64,000 nt of DNA from Nakamurella antarctica (GCF_003860405.1 NZ_CP034170.1:2976001-3040000), one strand, 5' to 3'; counted from the stretch's first letter, positions 1 to 9,624 are shown. The notes: generated by a model from the letters alone, not told the origin. Program-made: numbers and translations.

Positions 1-699
1 CAGATGCAGGTGCGTCATCCGAGAGCCCATGCGGCCCAGCATTTCCAGTGCATCCGATTCTGCGGTCGCGGTATGCGAAAGATCCAACGTGTAGTACTGA
101 TGCCCGGCTCCGCCCACTGCCGGGTCCCAATGCGGCCGGTAGGTAGAGATCACGGATCCCCGCACTCGCGCCGGGAACATGTTCTCCACAGCGATCTTCA
201 CCGCTGTCCTGGTCTGGAGTTCGGCGACGGCAGCTGAGAAGTCCAGGGCCGCAGCGCGTTGCCACACGAAGGGCGGATGCGTCACCACCGTGGAGGCACC
301 CAAAGCCTCGGCCATTTCAATGGATCGCGCAAGCTTCACCAGTGGGTCGGTCGACCACACGCGCGACGTAATCACCACGCACGGTGAATGCACTGACAAC
401 ACGGGAATTTGGTAGGTCTGCACGAGGTCGCGGAGCTCGCTGACGGACTGCGAGACGGCGTCCGTCCAAACAAAGACCTCTACCCCGTCGTAGCCCAGTT
501 CGGCTGCGCGCCGGAAAGCGAGCCCGGTCGGTTCGGGATACACCGACGCGGTCGAAAGCCCCACGGGCGCTTCGGGTAAGCGCACCAAATCGCGGACATC
601 AGCAAACGGAGCCACATCAGCCACTGCAGCCGAGTCAGCAAACGGAGCCAGGTCCGTGGCGGCAACACCGTCGGGCAATGGACCATCAAACTCGCTCAT
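1..699 (-). CDS. Sugar phosphate isomerase/epimerase family protein, 3' end outside window
   Basis: A TIM-barrel AP-endonuclease/xylose-isomerase-like protein. I translated it back from the ATG at 699; it stays open to the left edge, so the C-terminus is missing. After about 45 residues of Ala/Asp-rich leader with a repeated APFAD segment come barrel features: VGLSTASVYPE, a strand with GYDGVEVFVW, SVHSPC, THPPFVWQ and AVENMFP, which gives the usual acidic metal-ligand region, then YTLDLSHTA. The start codon overlaps the stop of ppx (ATGA), so it is translationally coupled. Mycobacteria carry a similar gene (Rv0498) near ppx. The substrate cannot be told from the sequence. Confidence 0.8.
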   Translation of the reverse strand, partial: MSEFDGPLPDGVAATDLAPFADSAAVADVAPFADVRDLVRLPEAPVGLSTASVYPEPTGLAFRRAAELGYDGVEVFVWTDAVSQSVSELRDLVQTYQIPVLSVHSPCVVITSRVWSTDPLVKLARSIEMAEALGASTVVTHPPFVWQRAAALDFSAAVAELQTRTAVKIAVENMFPARVRGSVISTYRPHWDPAVGGAGHQYYTLDLSHTATAESDALEMLGRMGSRMTHLHL

Positions 700-1619
700 C
701 GGCCGAACTCCAACTCGTCCAACTGCCGAAAGATGACGCCTTCGCGCAGGGCCCACGGGCAGATTTCCAAGACCTGCGCCCCCGTAGCGGACAGTGCGGC
801 GCGCGCCACTAACGCACCTGCCAACAGGTGCGGCGCCCGCTCCGGCGAGACGCCATCGAGCCCAGCAACATCCGCGATGCTCATTTTAGAGACACGCGAA
901 ATCACCTGGTCCAAAGATGCGGCTGTCAGAACGCGGGGATCTCCCAGCGACGAAGCTGCGCCAAGCCGGGCCAACGTTCGGAATGTTTTGGAGGTGCCAA
1001 CGACGTGGTCGATGGGGCCGGCGTGGGCGATCTTTTCTTTCAACGGCGCCATCTCCTTTGCGAGACGCTTTGCAAGAGCGGCTGCTTCGGAGCGTTTTGG
1101 CGGATCTGCCATACCAGCTTCGCGGGCTACCCGAGCGGCGCCCAGCGGCACGGACATCGCAAGATCTGGTTCCTCGCCAGTGCCGCCGGCGAATTCGAGC
1201 GAACCACCACCGATGTCGAGCACGAGCAATGCGCCACGGCTGAAGCCGTACCAGCGTCGCGCGGCCAGAAACGTCAGCCGCGCTTCGTCTTCGCCGGACA
1301 TTACGCGCAGATCCACGCGGGTCTGTGCGGCAACGTCGGCGACGATCTCTGCCCAGTTGGTCGCCTCGCGCACCGCGGACGTGGCGAAGGCAAGTAGTTG
1401 TTCGCAACCTGCGCGGGCTGCAGCGAGCGCCGCTTCGCCTATTGCGTACAGCAGGGCTTCTTGGCCGTCGTCACTGAGGCGGCCGGCACTATCAATGTGC
1501 TCAACGAGCCTAAGAACGGAACGCTTTGAATTCAGCGGCTCCGGTTTCCCGCCCCGATGTGCATCGACCACCAGCAGGTGGACGGTGGTGGATCCAACAT
1601 CGAGAACTCCCAGGCGCAT
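696..1619 (-). CDS. ppx: Exopolyphosphatase/pppGpp phosphohydrolase (Ppx/GppA family)
   Basis: A 307-residue member of the ASKHA ATPase-fold Ppx/GppA family, which removes terminal phosphate from polyphosphate or converts pppGpp to ppGpp in the cytosol. The N-terminal phosphate-1 loop is visible as LDVGSTTVHLLV and the phosphate-2 loop as LVLDIGGGSLEFAGG near residue 135. The length matches the short single-domain actinobacterial form (Rv0496-like), which lacks the C-terminal HD extension of E. coli Ppx. It lies 20 nt downstream of regX3 and overlaps the next gene by 4 nt. Linkage to SenX3/RegX3, which senses phosphate in mycobacteria, supports a role in polyphosphate turnover. Confidence 0.92.
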   Translation of the reverse strand: MRLGVLDVGSTTVHLLVVDAHRGGKPEPLNSKRSVLRLVEHIDSAGRLSDDGQEALLYAIGEAALAAARAGCEQLLAFATSAVREATNWAEIVADVAAQTRVDLRVMSGEDEARLTFLAARRWYGFSRGALLVLDIGGGSLEFAGGTGEEPDLAMSVPLGAARVAREAGMADPPKRSEAAALAKRLAKEMAPLKEKIAHAGPIDHVVGTSKTFRTLARLGAASSLGDPRVLTAASLDQVISRVSKMSIADVAGLDGVSPERAPHLLAGALVARAALSATGAQVLEICPWALREGVIFRQLDELEFGR

Positions 1620-1639
1620 TCTTGCAAATCTACCCGCCG

Positions 1640-2320
1640 TCAGCTTTCGAATTTGTAGCCCAGCCCGCGGACGGTCAGCAAGTAGCGTGGGTTCGCCGGG
1701 TCGGGTTCGAGTTTGGCTCGCAGCCGTTTGACATGCACATCAAGGGTTTTGGTATCACCGACGTAGTCAGCTCCCCACACCCGATCAATTAATTGACCCC
1801 GGGTCAACACCCGGCCGGAGTTTCGGAGCAAATACTCAAGAAGGTCAAACTCCTTGAGTGGCAACGAGATCGCTTCCGCGTTGACCGTCACCACATGACG
1901 TTCGATGTCCATCCGGACGCGGCCCGCGGTAAGTACCGCAGCATCTGGTTCTTCAGCGTCCGTGCCGCGGCGCAATACTGCACGGATCCGTGCGATCAAC
2001 TCCCGCGCGGAGTAGGGCTTCGTGACGTAGTCGTCGGCGCCCAACTCGAGGCCGACCACCTTGTCTATCTCGTTGTCGCGGGCGGTCACCATGATGATCG
2101 GCACGGCGCTGCGCGCGCGGAGTGCCTTGCAGACCTCTGTGCCACTCATCCCCGGCAGCATCAGGTCGAGGAGGACGATGTCTGCGCCGGTGCGGTCAAA
2201 TTCGACGAGGGCGTCGGGGCCGGTGAGTGCGATGCTAGTTTCAAAACCCTCTTTGCCGAGTAAAAACGCTAGAGGCTCAGCGATGGATTCCTCGTCCTCG
2301 ACGATGAGCACCCTGGTCAC
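1640..2320 (-). CDS. regX3: Response regulator RegX3, OmpR/PhoB type
   Basis: A 226-residue two-component response regulator. The receiver domain (about 1-120) has the acidic pair EDEE at the start, phospho-acceptor Asp52 in LLDLMLPG, Thr80 and Lys102 (VTKP). The C-terminal winged helix (about 130-226) has SLPLKEFDLLEYLLRN and the recognition region DTKTLDVHVKRLRAKLE. Its ATG overlaps the stop of senX3 by 4 nt. In mycobacteria RegX3 controls the phosphate-starvation response. The assignment rests on sequence, order gpm-senX3-regX3-ppx and strand, all as in mycobacteria apart from the overlap; M. tuberculosis has a repeat-containing spacer between senX3 and regX3. Confidence 0.96.
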   Translation of the reverse strand: MTRVLIVEDEESIAEPLAFLLGKEGFETSIALTGPDALVEFDRTGADIVLLDLMLPGMSGTEVCKALRARSAVPIIMVTARDNEIDKVVGLELGADDYVTKPYSARELIARIRAVLRRGTDAEEPDAAVLTAGRVRMDIERHVVTVNAEAISLPLKEFDLLEYLLRNSGRVLTRGQLIDRVWGADYVGDTKTLDVHVKRLRAKLEPDPANPRYLLTVRGLGYKFES

Positions 2321-3486
2321 ATTTCTCCCTGCACACCGTTGATCGTTGCTCTGGTCACAGGCTTGTGTGTAACAGCGTCAGGTGAACCGGAGGTGGACGG
2401 CAGTTTGAGAGTAAACGTCGATCCGATTCCCACCCGCGAGAACAACGTGACCTCACCGCCATGGTTTGCCGCGACATGTTTGACGATTGCCAGCCCCAAG
2501 CCGGTGCCCCCCGTATTGCGCGATCGAGCGGGGTCTGCGCGAAAGAAGCGTTCGAAAACCCGCTCCTGGTGGGCCGCGGCGATACCTGTCCCGCGATCGG
2601 TGACGGAGATTTCGACTCCGCCCTCCCGCGAAACTCTGCTGATGCTGACGGGTGTGGCCGCCGGGGAATAGTGAATGGCGTTGTCCACCAGGTTGGTCAG
2701 GGCAGTGACTAGGAGGGTGCGGTCGCCGGTAATCAAAAGCCCTTCGGTGCCGCCGACGCTGACGTCGACGCCGGCGGCTTCAGCGATAGTGGCGGTCCGA
2801 TTCAGCACGTCGCCGATGACGCTATCGACCTCGACAACGCTGTGATCCAGCTGAGTTTCGCCGCCTTGCAGACGGGAGAGCGCAATTAATTCGGTGACCA
2901 GAGCGCCCAGCCTCGTTGATTCGCGCACCATTTTTCCAGCAAATTTGCGCACCATTTCGGGCTCGTCCGAGCCATCCATCACCGCCTCGGCAAGCAACGA
3001 GATCGAGCCGATGGGGGTTTTCAACTCGTGGGAAACGTTGGCGATGAAATCGCGCCGGATGGCCTCCACGCGGGCTGCGGCCGACTCGTCAGCGACAACA
3101 ACAAACACACTCCCGTCGGAAAGTGCCCTCACCTCAGCCTGAATAACGGACGGTCCGCCGCGACCCGAACGGTCCGCGAGCTGGACGTCGATGACGTCGC
3201 CCGAGAGGGCAGCCCGCTCCGCCGCATCGAGAATCCGGCGGTCGGCCATCCCGGCGCGCACCACCCCAAGTTCGCCGGCCCGCGCGTTTGCTAGAAGCAC
3301 GTGGTTCTCGGAGTCGAGAATCGCGTAGCCCGTGCGGGACTCGGCCAGGACAGTGTGGGCGTATTTATCTCGCACGGTGGTGTCCGGGATGAGATCCGGG
3401 GTCGACCTGCGCACCACCAGCAGTGCGCCGATCCACCCCAGCAGAATGCCAAGTACGGCAAAAACGATCGCCACGGCAGCGTTCAC
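2317..3486 (-). CDS. senX3: Sensor histidine kinase SenX3
   Basis: A 389-residue membrane kinase. One strong N-terminal transmembrane helix (about 3-25) is followed by a PAS-like domain (about 40-135). The dimerisation domain has the H-box NVSHELKTPIG with His153. The HATPase_c domain shows the N box (LTNLVDNAIHYSP), G1 (VTDRGTGI), the F region (FERFFRAD) and G2 (GGTGLGLAIVKH). It lacks a large extracytoplasmic loop, as is known for SenX3. It begins 20 nt after gpmA, so it has no obvious private promoter and probably shares the upstream one. Confidence 0.95.
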   Translation of the reverse strand: MNAAVAIVFAVLGILLGWIGALLVVRRSTPDLIPDTTVRDKYAHTVLAESRTGYAILDSENHVLLANARAGELGVVRAGMADRRILDAAERAALSGDVIDVQLADRSGRGGPSVIQAEVRALSDGSVFVVVADESAAARVEAIRRDFIANVSHELKTPIGSISLLAEAVMDGSDEPEMVRKFAGKMVRESTRLGALVTELIALSRLQGGETQLDHSVVEVDSVIGDVLNRTATIAEAAGVDVSVGGTEGLLITGDRTLLVTALTNLVDNAIHYSPAATPVSISRVSREGGVEISVTDRGTGIAAAHQERVFERFFRADPARSRNTGGTGLGLAIVKHVAANHGGEVTLFSRVGIGSTFTLKLPSTSGSPDAVTHKPVTRATINGVQGEM

Positions 3487-3506
3487 GGAAACAGTCGCGA
3501 GTCGCT

Positions 3507-4268
3507 CTAGCGGCCCTGGTTGGCAACAGCGTTGATAGCAGCCTTGGCGGCATCCGGATCCAGGTACACACCGCCCGGGGTGATTGGCTTCAAATCCGCA
3601 TCCAGGTCGTATCGAAGCGGGATGCCGGTCGGGATGTTCAGGCCCGCGATGTCCTTATCACTCACGCCATCGAGCAACTTCACTACGGCACGGAGCGAGT
3701 TGCCATGGGCGGTCACGAGTGTCACTTTCCCAGCTCGCAGATCGTCCGCGATGGGTCCGTAGAGGTACGGCTCCAGACGGACCACCACGTCGGCCAAGCA
3801 TTCCGTCTTCGGCGCCGCGTCACCAAGATCGGCGTACCTCGGATCGCCGGCTTGGGAATATTCGTTGGTGTCACTGATCTCTGGCGGCGGCGTGTTGTAC
3901 GAACGTCGCCACAGCTGGAACTGCTCCTCGCCGTACTCCTGCAGCGTGGACTTCTTATCCTTGCCCTGCAGGTCGCCGTAGTGCCGTTCGTTGAGCCGCC
4001 ACGAACGGCGAACATCGATCCAGTGCCGGTCCGCTTCATCCAGCGCCAGCTGCGCGGTGTTGATCGCTCGACGCAGCAGCGAGGTGTGCAGCACATCGGG
4101 AAGCAGGCCGGTTTCCTTCAACATCTGCCCGCCCCGGATAGCTTCGGCGTGGCCCTTCTCCGACAGCGGAACATCGACCCAGCCGGTAAACAGACCGAGG
4201 TCGTTCCACGTGCTTTCACCGTGGCGAAGAAGTATCAGTGTCGAAGAGGGCGCTGCAGGGGATGTCAT
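3507..4268 (-). CDS. gpmA: 2,3-bisphosphoglycerate-dependent phosphoglycerate mutase
   Basis: A 253-residue glycolytic enzyme interconverting 3- and 2-phosphoglycerate in the cytosol. The phosphohistidine motif LLRHGEST (His16) is followed by [14 protein letters not shown], the acid/base glutamate region [12 protein letters not shown] and the second catalytic histidine in [12 protein letters not shown]. The length is normal for dPGM. The start overlaps the stop of the upstream DUF4349 lipoprotein by 4 nt. In mycobacteria gpm1 lies between the ybjN-like gene and senX3. Here the senX3 side is conserved, but the ybjN-like gene is about 44 kb away. Confidence 0.96.
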   Translation of the reverse strand: MTSPAAPSSTLILLRHGESTWNDLGLFTGWVDVPLSEKGHAEAIRGGQMLKETGLLPDVLHTSLLRRAINTAQLALDEADRHWIDVRRSWRLNERHYGDLQGKDKKSTLQEYGEEQFQLWRRSYNTPPPEISDTNEYSQAGDPRYADLGDAAPKTECLADVVVRLEPYLYGPIADDLRAGKVTLVTAHGNSLRAVVKLLDGVSDKDIAGLNIPTGIPLRYDLDADLKPITPGGVYLDPDAAKAAINAVANQGR

Positions 4269-5278
4269 GACCCAGGATTCTGCCTTAAAAGCTGACGCTT
4301 GCGGTAGCTTCGGCGCACCATGTACAGCGCGAGGCCGGCCACGAGGAGCAGCGGCGCGAAGGGCAGGAAGGTTCCGACCACCACCGCGACCCAGGTCGCA
4401 AAACTCACCACGGCGTCCCAGCCGTTGGCAAGCCCACCGGTGAAACCGCTGCGCTCGGCGATTGGCTCCGCATCGGTCCGCACCTGAACTGCGGTGAACG
4501 TGACCGAGATCGTCGACAGGCCAACCTGATCGGAGAGAACTTTGAGCTGACCCTGCCAGGATTCGAGATCAGACTGCCGGCTGGTCAACTCTGACTCAAT
4601 AGAGATGATGTCGGCAACGCTGACCGCTTCGGACAGCAGCGTGCGTAATCTGTCGACGCTGGTCTGCAGTGACGCGATTCGACTTTGCGCGTCGGTGACC
4701 TGGGCGGTGACGTCCTGCGCACTTTCAGTGAGACGGGTCACCTTTCCGGCGACGCTTCGAATGTCCGTCAGCAAGGCGTCGTACTTGTCGACTGGGACGC
4801 GCAGCACCATAGTGGCGCTCGCGCCGGATTGCTCCAGGCTTCCGACGAATCCGCCAAGGACGCCGGCACGCGCGCTGACCTGAGCGGCGGCCGCGGCCAC
4901 CGCGTCACGTTTGACGTCGGCCGACTGCTCTCGAGGTGTCTGGGGGTCGATGGTCAACTCCAGTTGCACGTCAGCAGTTTTGATCACCTGCCTGTCCTGC
5001 GTCGGGCCAGGCGCCGTAGCTGGGACGCTGCCCGGTTTGCCGCCGGCGCCGCTTCCTGAACTGCCCGACGCATTGCCGTCCGGGCTGCTCTCCGGATTGC
5101 CTTCTGCGCTGGCGTCGAAACCGGGTGCAGCTGCTGCCGCGCTAGTCTGAGCTGGCGCGTTCTGCGGAGCCTCGGCGAAACTCGACATCGCTGCGCTGCC
5201 GGAATCCTGCGAATTCGAACATGCCGCAACGGCTGCCAACAGCGCAATGCCTACCAGGGCGAATCGTTTGTGTCTCAT
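4265..5278 (-). CDS. DUF4349 domain lipoprotein with C-terminal membrane anchor
   Basis: A 337-residue exported protein. A signal peptide of about 19 residues ends in a lipobox (LAAVAAC), so Cys20 should be lipidated. A Gly/Ser/Pro-rich linker runs to about residue 95. The DUF4349 body (about 98-270) starts at [13 protein letters not shown], holds a coiled-coil stretch around [18 protein letters not shown] and ends in a transmembrane helix with a basic tail ([11 protein letters not shown]). The biochemical role of the family is unknown. It is the first gene of the gpmA-senX3-regX3-ppx transcription unit, coupled to gpmA by a 4-nt overlap. A lipoprotein in front of a sensor kinase operon could be accessory to signalling, which is inference only. 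Confidence 0.85.
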   Translation of the reverse strand: MRHKRFALVGIALLAAVAACSNSQDSGSAAMSSFAEAPQNAPAQTSAAAAAPGFDASAEGNPESSPDGNASGSSGSGAGGKPGSVPATAPGPTQDRQVIKTADVQLELTIDPQTPREQSADVKRDAVAAAAAQVSARAGVLGGFVGSLEQSGASATMVLRVPVDKYDALLTDIRSVAGKVTRLTESAQDVTAQVTDAQSRIASLQTSVDRLRTLLSEAVSVADIISIESELTSRQSDLESWQGQLKVLSDQVGLSTISVTFTAVQVRTDAEPIAERSGFTGGLANGWDAVVSFATWVAVVVGTFLPFAPLLLVAGLALYMVRRSYRKRQLLRQNPGS

Positions 5279-5411
5279 GGGCTTCAGACGGGACTGCGGC
5301 GCGAAGTGGTTGCAGGGCCGCTAGTTACAGTTCGGTCTCAGGGCACTGCGCCCACTGGCTCAGTCCGGCGAGCCGGCTCGTAAAAACCCCCACTGTGGGA
5401 TATTCACTGTC
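5279..5411. promoter_or_regulatory. Divergent intergenic region, DUF4349 operon / cobK
   Basis: A short divergent gap that should hold promoters for the minus-strand gpmA-senX3-regX3 operon and for cobK on the plus strand. A short inverted repeat (CCCAC-T-GTGGG) lies about 15 nt before the cobK GTG. I looked for cobalamin-riboswitch landmarks (GCCACTG and a B12 box) and saw none, unlike the regions before cobN, cbtB and the chelatase gene. Confidence 0.4.
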
Positions 5412-6158
5412 GTGATCTTGATACTCGGTGGCTCGTCGGAGGCTAGAGCTCTCGCACTGGCACTCACCGCAAAGTCGGTGCCCATCATTTCGTCGTTGGC
5501 GGGCCGCATCAAAGACCCCGCCCTGCCAGCCGGCAAAGTTCGCATAGGCGGGTTCGGCGGCGTCGACGGTTTGACGAAGTACCTGCGCGAGAACGCCATC
5601 CAGGCCGTCATCAATGCCACCCATCCCTTTGCCGCAACCATCAGCGCTTCCGCGGAAGCGGCATGCGCAAAAAATTCGGTGCCACTCCTGAGGCTGCTGC
5701 GGCCCGGTTGGGATTCACTTCCCGGGGCAGCCAGCTGGCACTGGGTTCTGGATACACAGGAGGCGGGCGCTGTCGCCGCTGAACTCTCGGACCGAGTGTT
5801 TCTGACCACAGGTCGACAGACTGCGCATGAGTACATTCCAGCGTTGGGTTCCCGCTTTACTGCCGTTCGCGTGGTGCAGGCTCCGTCGGAACCTCTTCCC
5901 GAAACGTGGGAAGTGATCACAAGCCGAGGACCATATTCTCTTGGAAGCGAACGAGAGTTCATGTCCAGCAGGCGAGTTGGAGCGCTCGTGACGAAAGATT
6001 CGGGCGGCACCTACACCAGCGCGAAGCTCACCGCCGCAACCGAACTCGGCATTGACATCGTCATCATTCGCCGCCCCGAGCCAGGACAGGCGCGGCGAGT
6101 CGAGTCGGTGGACGGGGCAGTGAGCTGGGTTACCGCGCTTTCCGCGCTGCCACACTAG
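5412..6158 (+). CDS. cobK: Precorrin-6A reductase
   Basis: A 248-residue NADPH-dependent reductase converting precorrin-6A to precorrin-6B in corrin-ring synthesis. The family N-terminus MILILGGSSEARALA is present, followed by GRIKDPALPAGKVRIGGFGG, the substrate-region motif INATHPFAATIS, and the C-terminal segments VTKDSGGTYTSAKL and IIRRPEPG typical of CobK/CbiJ. The start is GTG, chosen because it sits directly before the conserved MILILGG. The 3' end overlaps the convergent cobD by 29 bp, so the two transcripts are antisense at their ends. Confidence 0.95.
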   Translation: MILILGGSSEARALALALTAKSVPIISSLAGRIKDPALPAGKVRIGGFGGVDGLTKYLRENAIQAVINATHPFAATISASAEAACAKNSVPLLRLLRPGWDSLPGAASWHWVLDTQEAGAVAAELSDRVFLTTGRQTAHEYIPALGSRFTAVRVVQAPSEPLPETWEVITSRGPYSLGSEREFMSSRRVGALVTKDSGGTYTSAKLTAATELGIDIVIIRRPEPGQARRVESVDGAVSWVTALSALPH

Positions 6159-7092
6159 CCGACAGAACAGTCGCCAACACTGCCGACAGAGCAGCCGCCA
6201 GCCCCGCGGATGCCACACCCACCGCGGCCGCAAGTGTTGCCGTGCGGCTGATGTCGGCAACATCAGGCTCCGGTCCGGTGCCTAGCCTTCCGCGGTTTTC
6301 GGTGTGGCCGTCATAGACGTTGACGCCGCCGAAGGTTCGACCCAGCGCGCCTGCGAAGGCCGCCTCGACGAGCCCCGCATTCGGACTCGGATGGCCCGGA
6401 CCATCCCGAAGTGCTGCTCGCACAGCCTCTTTCGCCGAGCCGCCGACCATCGGTGCGCACCCGGCGATCACGAGGACCCCCAGCCGCGCTGGTAGTAGGT
6501 TTGCGACGTCGTCCAGTCGCGCTGCTGCCCACCCGAAGTTGCTATAACGGGCGCTGCGGTGGCCGATCATCGCGTCCAACGTGTTGATCACCCGATACCC
6601 GAGCAGCCCGGGCAAACCCGCGACCGCACCCCACAACAGCGGCGCCACAACAGCATCCGCCGTATTCTCTGCCACCGATTCGCAGGTCGCCCTCGTGATT
6701 TCGGCAGCATCCAGCTCCTTCGTGTCCCGGCCCACCAGGTGTGTGACCTGGATGCGAGCCGCTGGCAGGTCGCCGGCCTGTAGCTGGCTCGAAATCGTGC
6801 GCGCCTCACGCTCAAGAGATCGCCCGCCCAACACCGACCAGGTGCCCAGCGCCACTAAGCAGGTGCGCGCCCACGCGGGCTTCGCCGCCCGTTCCAACAT
6901 CGCAGCACCGACCACTACCCCGCCCACCAGCGCCGCGACGTGGAAAATGCCGGCTCGCTTGCTATCTGCGTAGGTTGCTTTCTCCAGCGCCCCAGCAAGT
7001 TGTCCGAAGCCGGCCACTGGGTGCAGCCGTCGCGGATCGCCGAAGAGGCGGTCGGCGCCCACACCGATCAACAGGCCTGCTGCGGAAGTCAT
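6130..7092 (-). CDS. cobD: Adenosylcobinamide-phosphate synthase (CbiB/CobD membrane protein)
   Basis: An integral-membrane enzyme that attaches the aminopropanol arm to adenosylcobyric acid. I start it at the ATG at 7092 (TSAAGLLIGVGADRLFGDP), because the longer open frame upstream runs through divergent cobU. Family features are the GDPRRLHPVAGFGQ segment, several hydrophobic helices, VGRDTKELDAAEITRATCESVAENTADAVVAPLLW and a C-terminal helix ending in basic residues. The product is about 320 residues, normal for CbiB. Only about 22 bp separate it from divergent cobU. The name follows the aerobic-pathway convention; this is not the CobD decarboxylase of Salmonella. Confidence 0.93.
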   Translation of the reverse strand: MTSAAGLLIGVGADRLFGDPRRLHPVAGFGQLAGALEKATYADSKRAGIFHVAALVGGVVVGAAMLERAAKPAWARTCLVALGTWSVLGGRSLEREARTISSQLQAGDLPAARIQVTHLVGRDTKELDAAEITRATCESVAENTADAVVAPLLWGAVAGLPGLLGYRVINTLDAMIGHRSARYSNFGWAAARLDDVANLLPARLGVLVIAGCAPMVGGSAKEAVRAALRDGPGHPSPNAGLVEAAFAGALGRTFGGVNVYDGHTENRGRLGTGPEPDVADISRTATLAAAVGVASAGLAAALSAVLATVLSASVAARKAR

Positions 7093-7114
7093 CACAACTG
7101 TCAATAATAGGGAC

Positions 7115-7675
7115 GTGACCGCCCCCTCCCCTGCCCCTACCGCGCACCGCACGCTTATTACCGGCGGCGCCAGGTCCGGCAAATCCGTGGTTGCCGAGCA
7201 CTTGCTATCTGGGGTGCCCCAAGTCGCCTGCCTCCTTCCCGGCCCCATTCCGAATGCGGAAGCCGACCCGGAATGGGCGGCGCGCATTGCGATCCACCAG
7301 GCCCGCCGGCCCGCACATTGGCTCACCGTCGAGACATCAGACTTGGCAACGGGTATCGCCGAGGCGCGGGGGGCTGTGTTGATTGATTGCCTGGGCACGT
7401 GGGTCACGGCCGTCATGGACGAGCTGCAGGGGTGGGACGCGCCAGAAAGTCAGTGGCGCAACGCTTTTGATGCCCGACTCGCGGGCTTCATTCGGCAGTG
7501 GACTCTCGCTGCCGGACCCCTGGTTGCTGTGACCAACGAAGTGGGGATGGGGCTGGTGCCAGACTATAAGTCGGGCCGGCTGTTCCGAGACCTGCTGGGG
7601 ACCGTCAACCAGGCCGTAGCGGCGGCCAGCGATGACGTTCTGCTGGTGGTCGCTGGCCGCACGCTCAGGTTGTGA
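7115..7675 (+). CDS. cobU: Adenosylcobinamide kinase / guanylyltransferase
   Basis: A 186-residue bifunctional enzyme (CobP in Pseudomonas naming). It phosphorylates adenosylcobinamide and then makes GDP-cobinamide, the substrate of cobalamin synthase. The Walker A loop GGARSGKS lies near residue 20. The conserved RIAIHQARRP segment carries the histidine that accepts GMP, and VLIDCLGTWV and VTNEVGMGLVP are the usual later motifs. The start is GTG. A hairpin covers its stop codon before the convergent uxuA gene. Confidence 0.95.
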   Translation: MTAPSPAPTAHRTLITGGARSGKSVVAEHLLSGVPQVACLLPGPIPNAEADPEWAARIAIHQARRPAHWLTVETSDLATGIAEARGAVLIDCLGTWVTAVMDELQGWDAPESQWRNAFDARLAGFIRQWTLAAGPLVAVTNEVGMGLVPDYKSGRLFRDLLGTVNQAVAAASDDVLLVVAGRTLRL

Positions 7676-7689
7676 CGGCTTCGCGTCAC
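7672..7689. terminator. Hairpin between convergent cobU and uxuA
   Basis: A perfect 6-bp stem, GTGACG with CGTCAC, around a GCTTCG loop. It spans the 10-bp gap between the cobU stop and the uxuA stop. There is no clear T-tract, but it is the only candidate terminator between the two convergent units and could work in both directions. Confidence 0.45.
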
Positions 7690-8749
7690 TGAGGCTCTAC
7701 ACCCTCCGGCCGGTTGGTAGGGAAGCCCGGTTTGCCGTAGATGGCCTGTTCCAGCCCGCGGATATAACCGATCGCGAACAACCGACCGAGAGTGCCATAC
7801 GCCGGTCGCTCGTTCGATTCGCCGTGCATTGTGGGCACATGATCTGGCCGCATCGGACCGTTGAAGCCGACCTCGGCGTAGGCCCGCATGCACTCGGGCA
7901 GGTCCGTCTGCCCCTCATCGTGGAAGGTTTCCTCAAAGTCGTCTGCCGTGCCACGGACGTCGCGAAAATGCACGAACGCGATCTGGTCGCAGCTACCGAA
8001 TTCCCTGATCAGCGAAGGCAGGTCCGCTTCCATCAGTGCGAAATTGCCTTGGCAAAAAGTGATGCCATTGCTCGATGATGGCCGGAGCGAAAGCATGCGT
8101 CGAAAGGCGTCCGGCGATCGCATGATGTGCGGAACGTTGCGGCCCATCATCCGCGGCGGGTCGTCAGGGTGCATCCCCAGTTGCACCCCAGCGGCTTCGG
8201 CAACGGGGATCACCGCGTCAAGGAAGTATTGCAATCCGCCCCAAAGCTGGTCGTCGGTGACCTCGCCCGGCGCTGCCAGGGCGGCAGCGCTTCTGAGTCG
8301 GAAGCCCGGAATCCGGTGACAAGAGCGCCGCCGCGGCCAACAATGTCGACACTGGTTCGACCCCAGCTCGAAATAGCCATCCAGTTGTAACAGAGCGTCG
8401 GAATCCCCAGGCGACCCATGGCCTGAATCTGGGTGATCACGTTCTCAATCTGCTCGTCGCGGCCGTCGAGCCCGAGACGCACTTTGTCTAGGGGCGCGGT
8501 GTCTTCAATGGCGATCACTTTCAGGCCGTGATCTGCAAACAGGTCCATATCCCGTTTGATGGCCTTTTCGCCCCAGGGAATGTCATCAGCTTCGGCCCCC
8601 TTGAACCCGTCTTTGCCGACGGAGGCGAACATGCGCTGGTCTTGTTCGGCTCCGTTGAGAAGCGCGACCACGTTGTCTACCCCGCACTGCTTGACCAGCT
8701 TCCACAAGGGGTCGGGTCGGGGGGAAAGCATCTCTGACAGTTGGATCAT
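7686..8749 (-). pseudogene. uxuA: Mannonate dehydratase, frameshifted in this assembly
   Basis: The two halves of one mannonate dehydratase are in different frames. Residues 1 to about 155 read MIQLSEMLSPRPDPLWKLVK and run through LCYNWMAISSWGRTS. The rest continues in the next frame with APGEVTDDQLWGGLQYF, MHPDDPPRM, FCQGNF, FVHFRDVRG and the end of the protein. The break is near 8272-8290, inside a perfect 8-bp inverted repeat, and adding one base restores a 354-residue product of normal size. The enzyme turns D-mannonate into 2-keto-3-deoxygluconate. It is the last gene of a sugar-acid operon. Whether the deletion is real cannot be settled here. Confidence 0.85.
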
Positions 8750-8813
8750 GGTGCGTGCCTTTCGATTAAGGAGAAACAGGACCTGCGGGCGATGCTTAGG
8801 GCATGCCCGCGCT

Positions 8814-9622
8814 TTAGCTTTCTTTCAGCGGCAGAGGCGCTGCAATTCGGGCCAGCAGGCCACCGTCGACCCGAATATCGGCGCCGGTGACGAAGCTTGC
8901 ACGGGGGCTCGTGAGGAAGGAGATCACTTCGCCAATTTCCGAGGGACGGGCTATTCGGCCGAGCGGGTGGGCCGTCCCCCAATTCGCCAGGACCCGTTCG
9001 GCGCCGTCGTCCGACCCGTCACCGAACAACGCGGCGGACTGGCGCAGCATGGGCGTATCGACTGATCCGGGGCTGACGCTGTTGACGCGGATACCGTATT
9101 CCGCCTCGTCAACGGCCATCGATCGCGCTAACGAGTGCAAAGCACCTTTGCTGGCGGTGTAAGCCGCAACCTGGTTCTGGGTCGCGGCCGCCTGCACGGA
9201 GGCAACAATGACGACGCTGCCCGACGGGCTTTGCCGCAGGTACGGCAGCGCCACGTGGGCGGCCATGTACACGCCTTTGACGTTCACATCGAAAACCTCA
9301 TCCCACGTCTGCTCGGACGTGGAGACAACATCGCCGTAGCGTTGAATTCCCGCGCACGTGACCAGCGTGTCCAAGCGGCCAAAGCGTGCGATTGCCAGCT
9401 CGACGGCCTTCTTGCTCGTGTCCGGGTCGTTAATCGCGCCCGCGACGCTCACCGCTCGGCCCCTGCGTCGATGAGCTCCCTCGCGACATCCTCTGCCTGC
9501 TCAATGGTTTGACCGTGCACCACCACTGCAGAGCCCTGGCGTGCCAGCTCCAGAGCGACCCCTCGGCCGATGCCCTGGGACCCGCCCGTTACCAGAGCAA
9601 CGCGCCCCTCGTGTTCGCCCAT
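8814..9622 (-). pseudogene. SDR-family oxidoreductase, frameshifted in this assembly
   Basis: A short-chain dehydrogenase/reductase in two frames. From the ATG at 9622 the first frame gives VALVTGGSQGIGRGVALELA, the NAD(P)-binding TGxxxGxG motif, and stops at about residue 57. The second frame gives VTCAGIQRYGDV (NAG-like), ASVQAA, the catalytic YTASKGAL (YxxxK) and VNSVSPGSVDTPM. One extra G in the run of four at 9460-9463 (minus-strand G) restores the classic SDR join DAGGRAVSV and a 269-residue protein. Position between uxuA and an aldose epimerase suggests a sugar or aldonate dehydrogenase, possibly mannonate oxidoreductase. Confidence 0.83.
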
Positions 9623-9624
9623 CT

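Noticed and set aside
733-1731. Plus-strand open frame of about 330 codons opposite ppx
   Set aside because: It has no recognisable domain, and the minus strand has complete ppx and regX3 motifs.
5279-5411. Possible fourth cobalamin riboswitch before cobK
   Set aside because: Neither the GCCACTG core nor a B12 box could be found; a CCCACTG near 5350 lacks the surrounding pairing elements.
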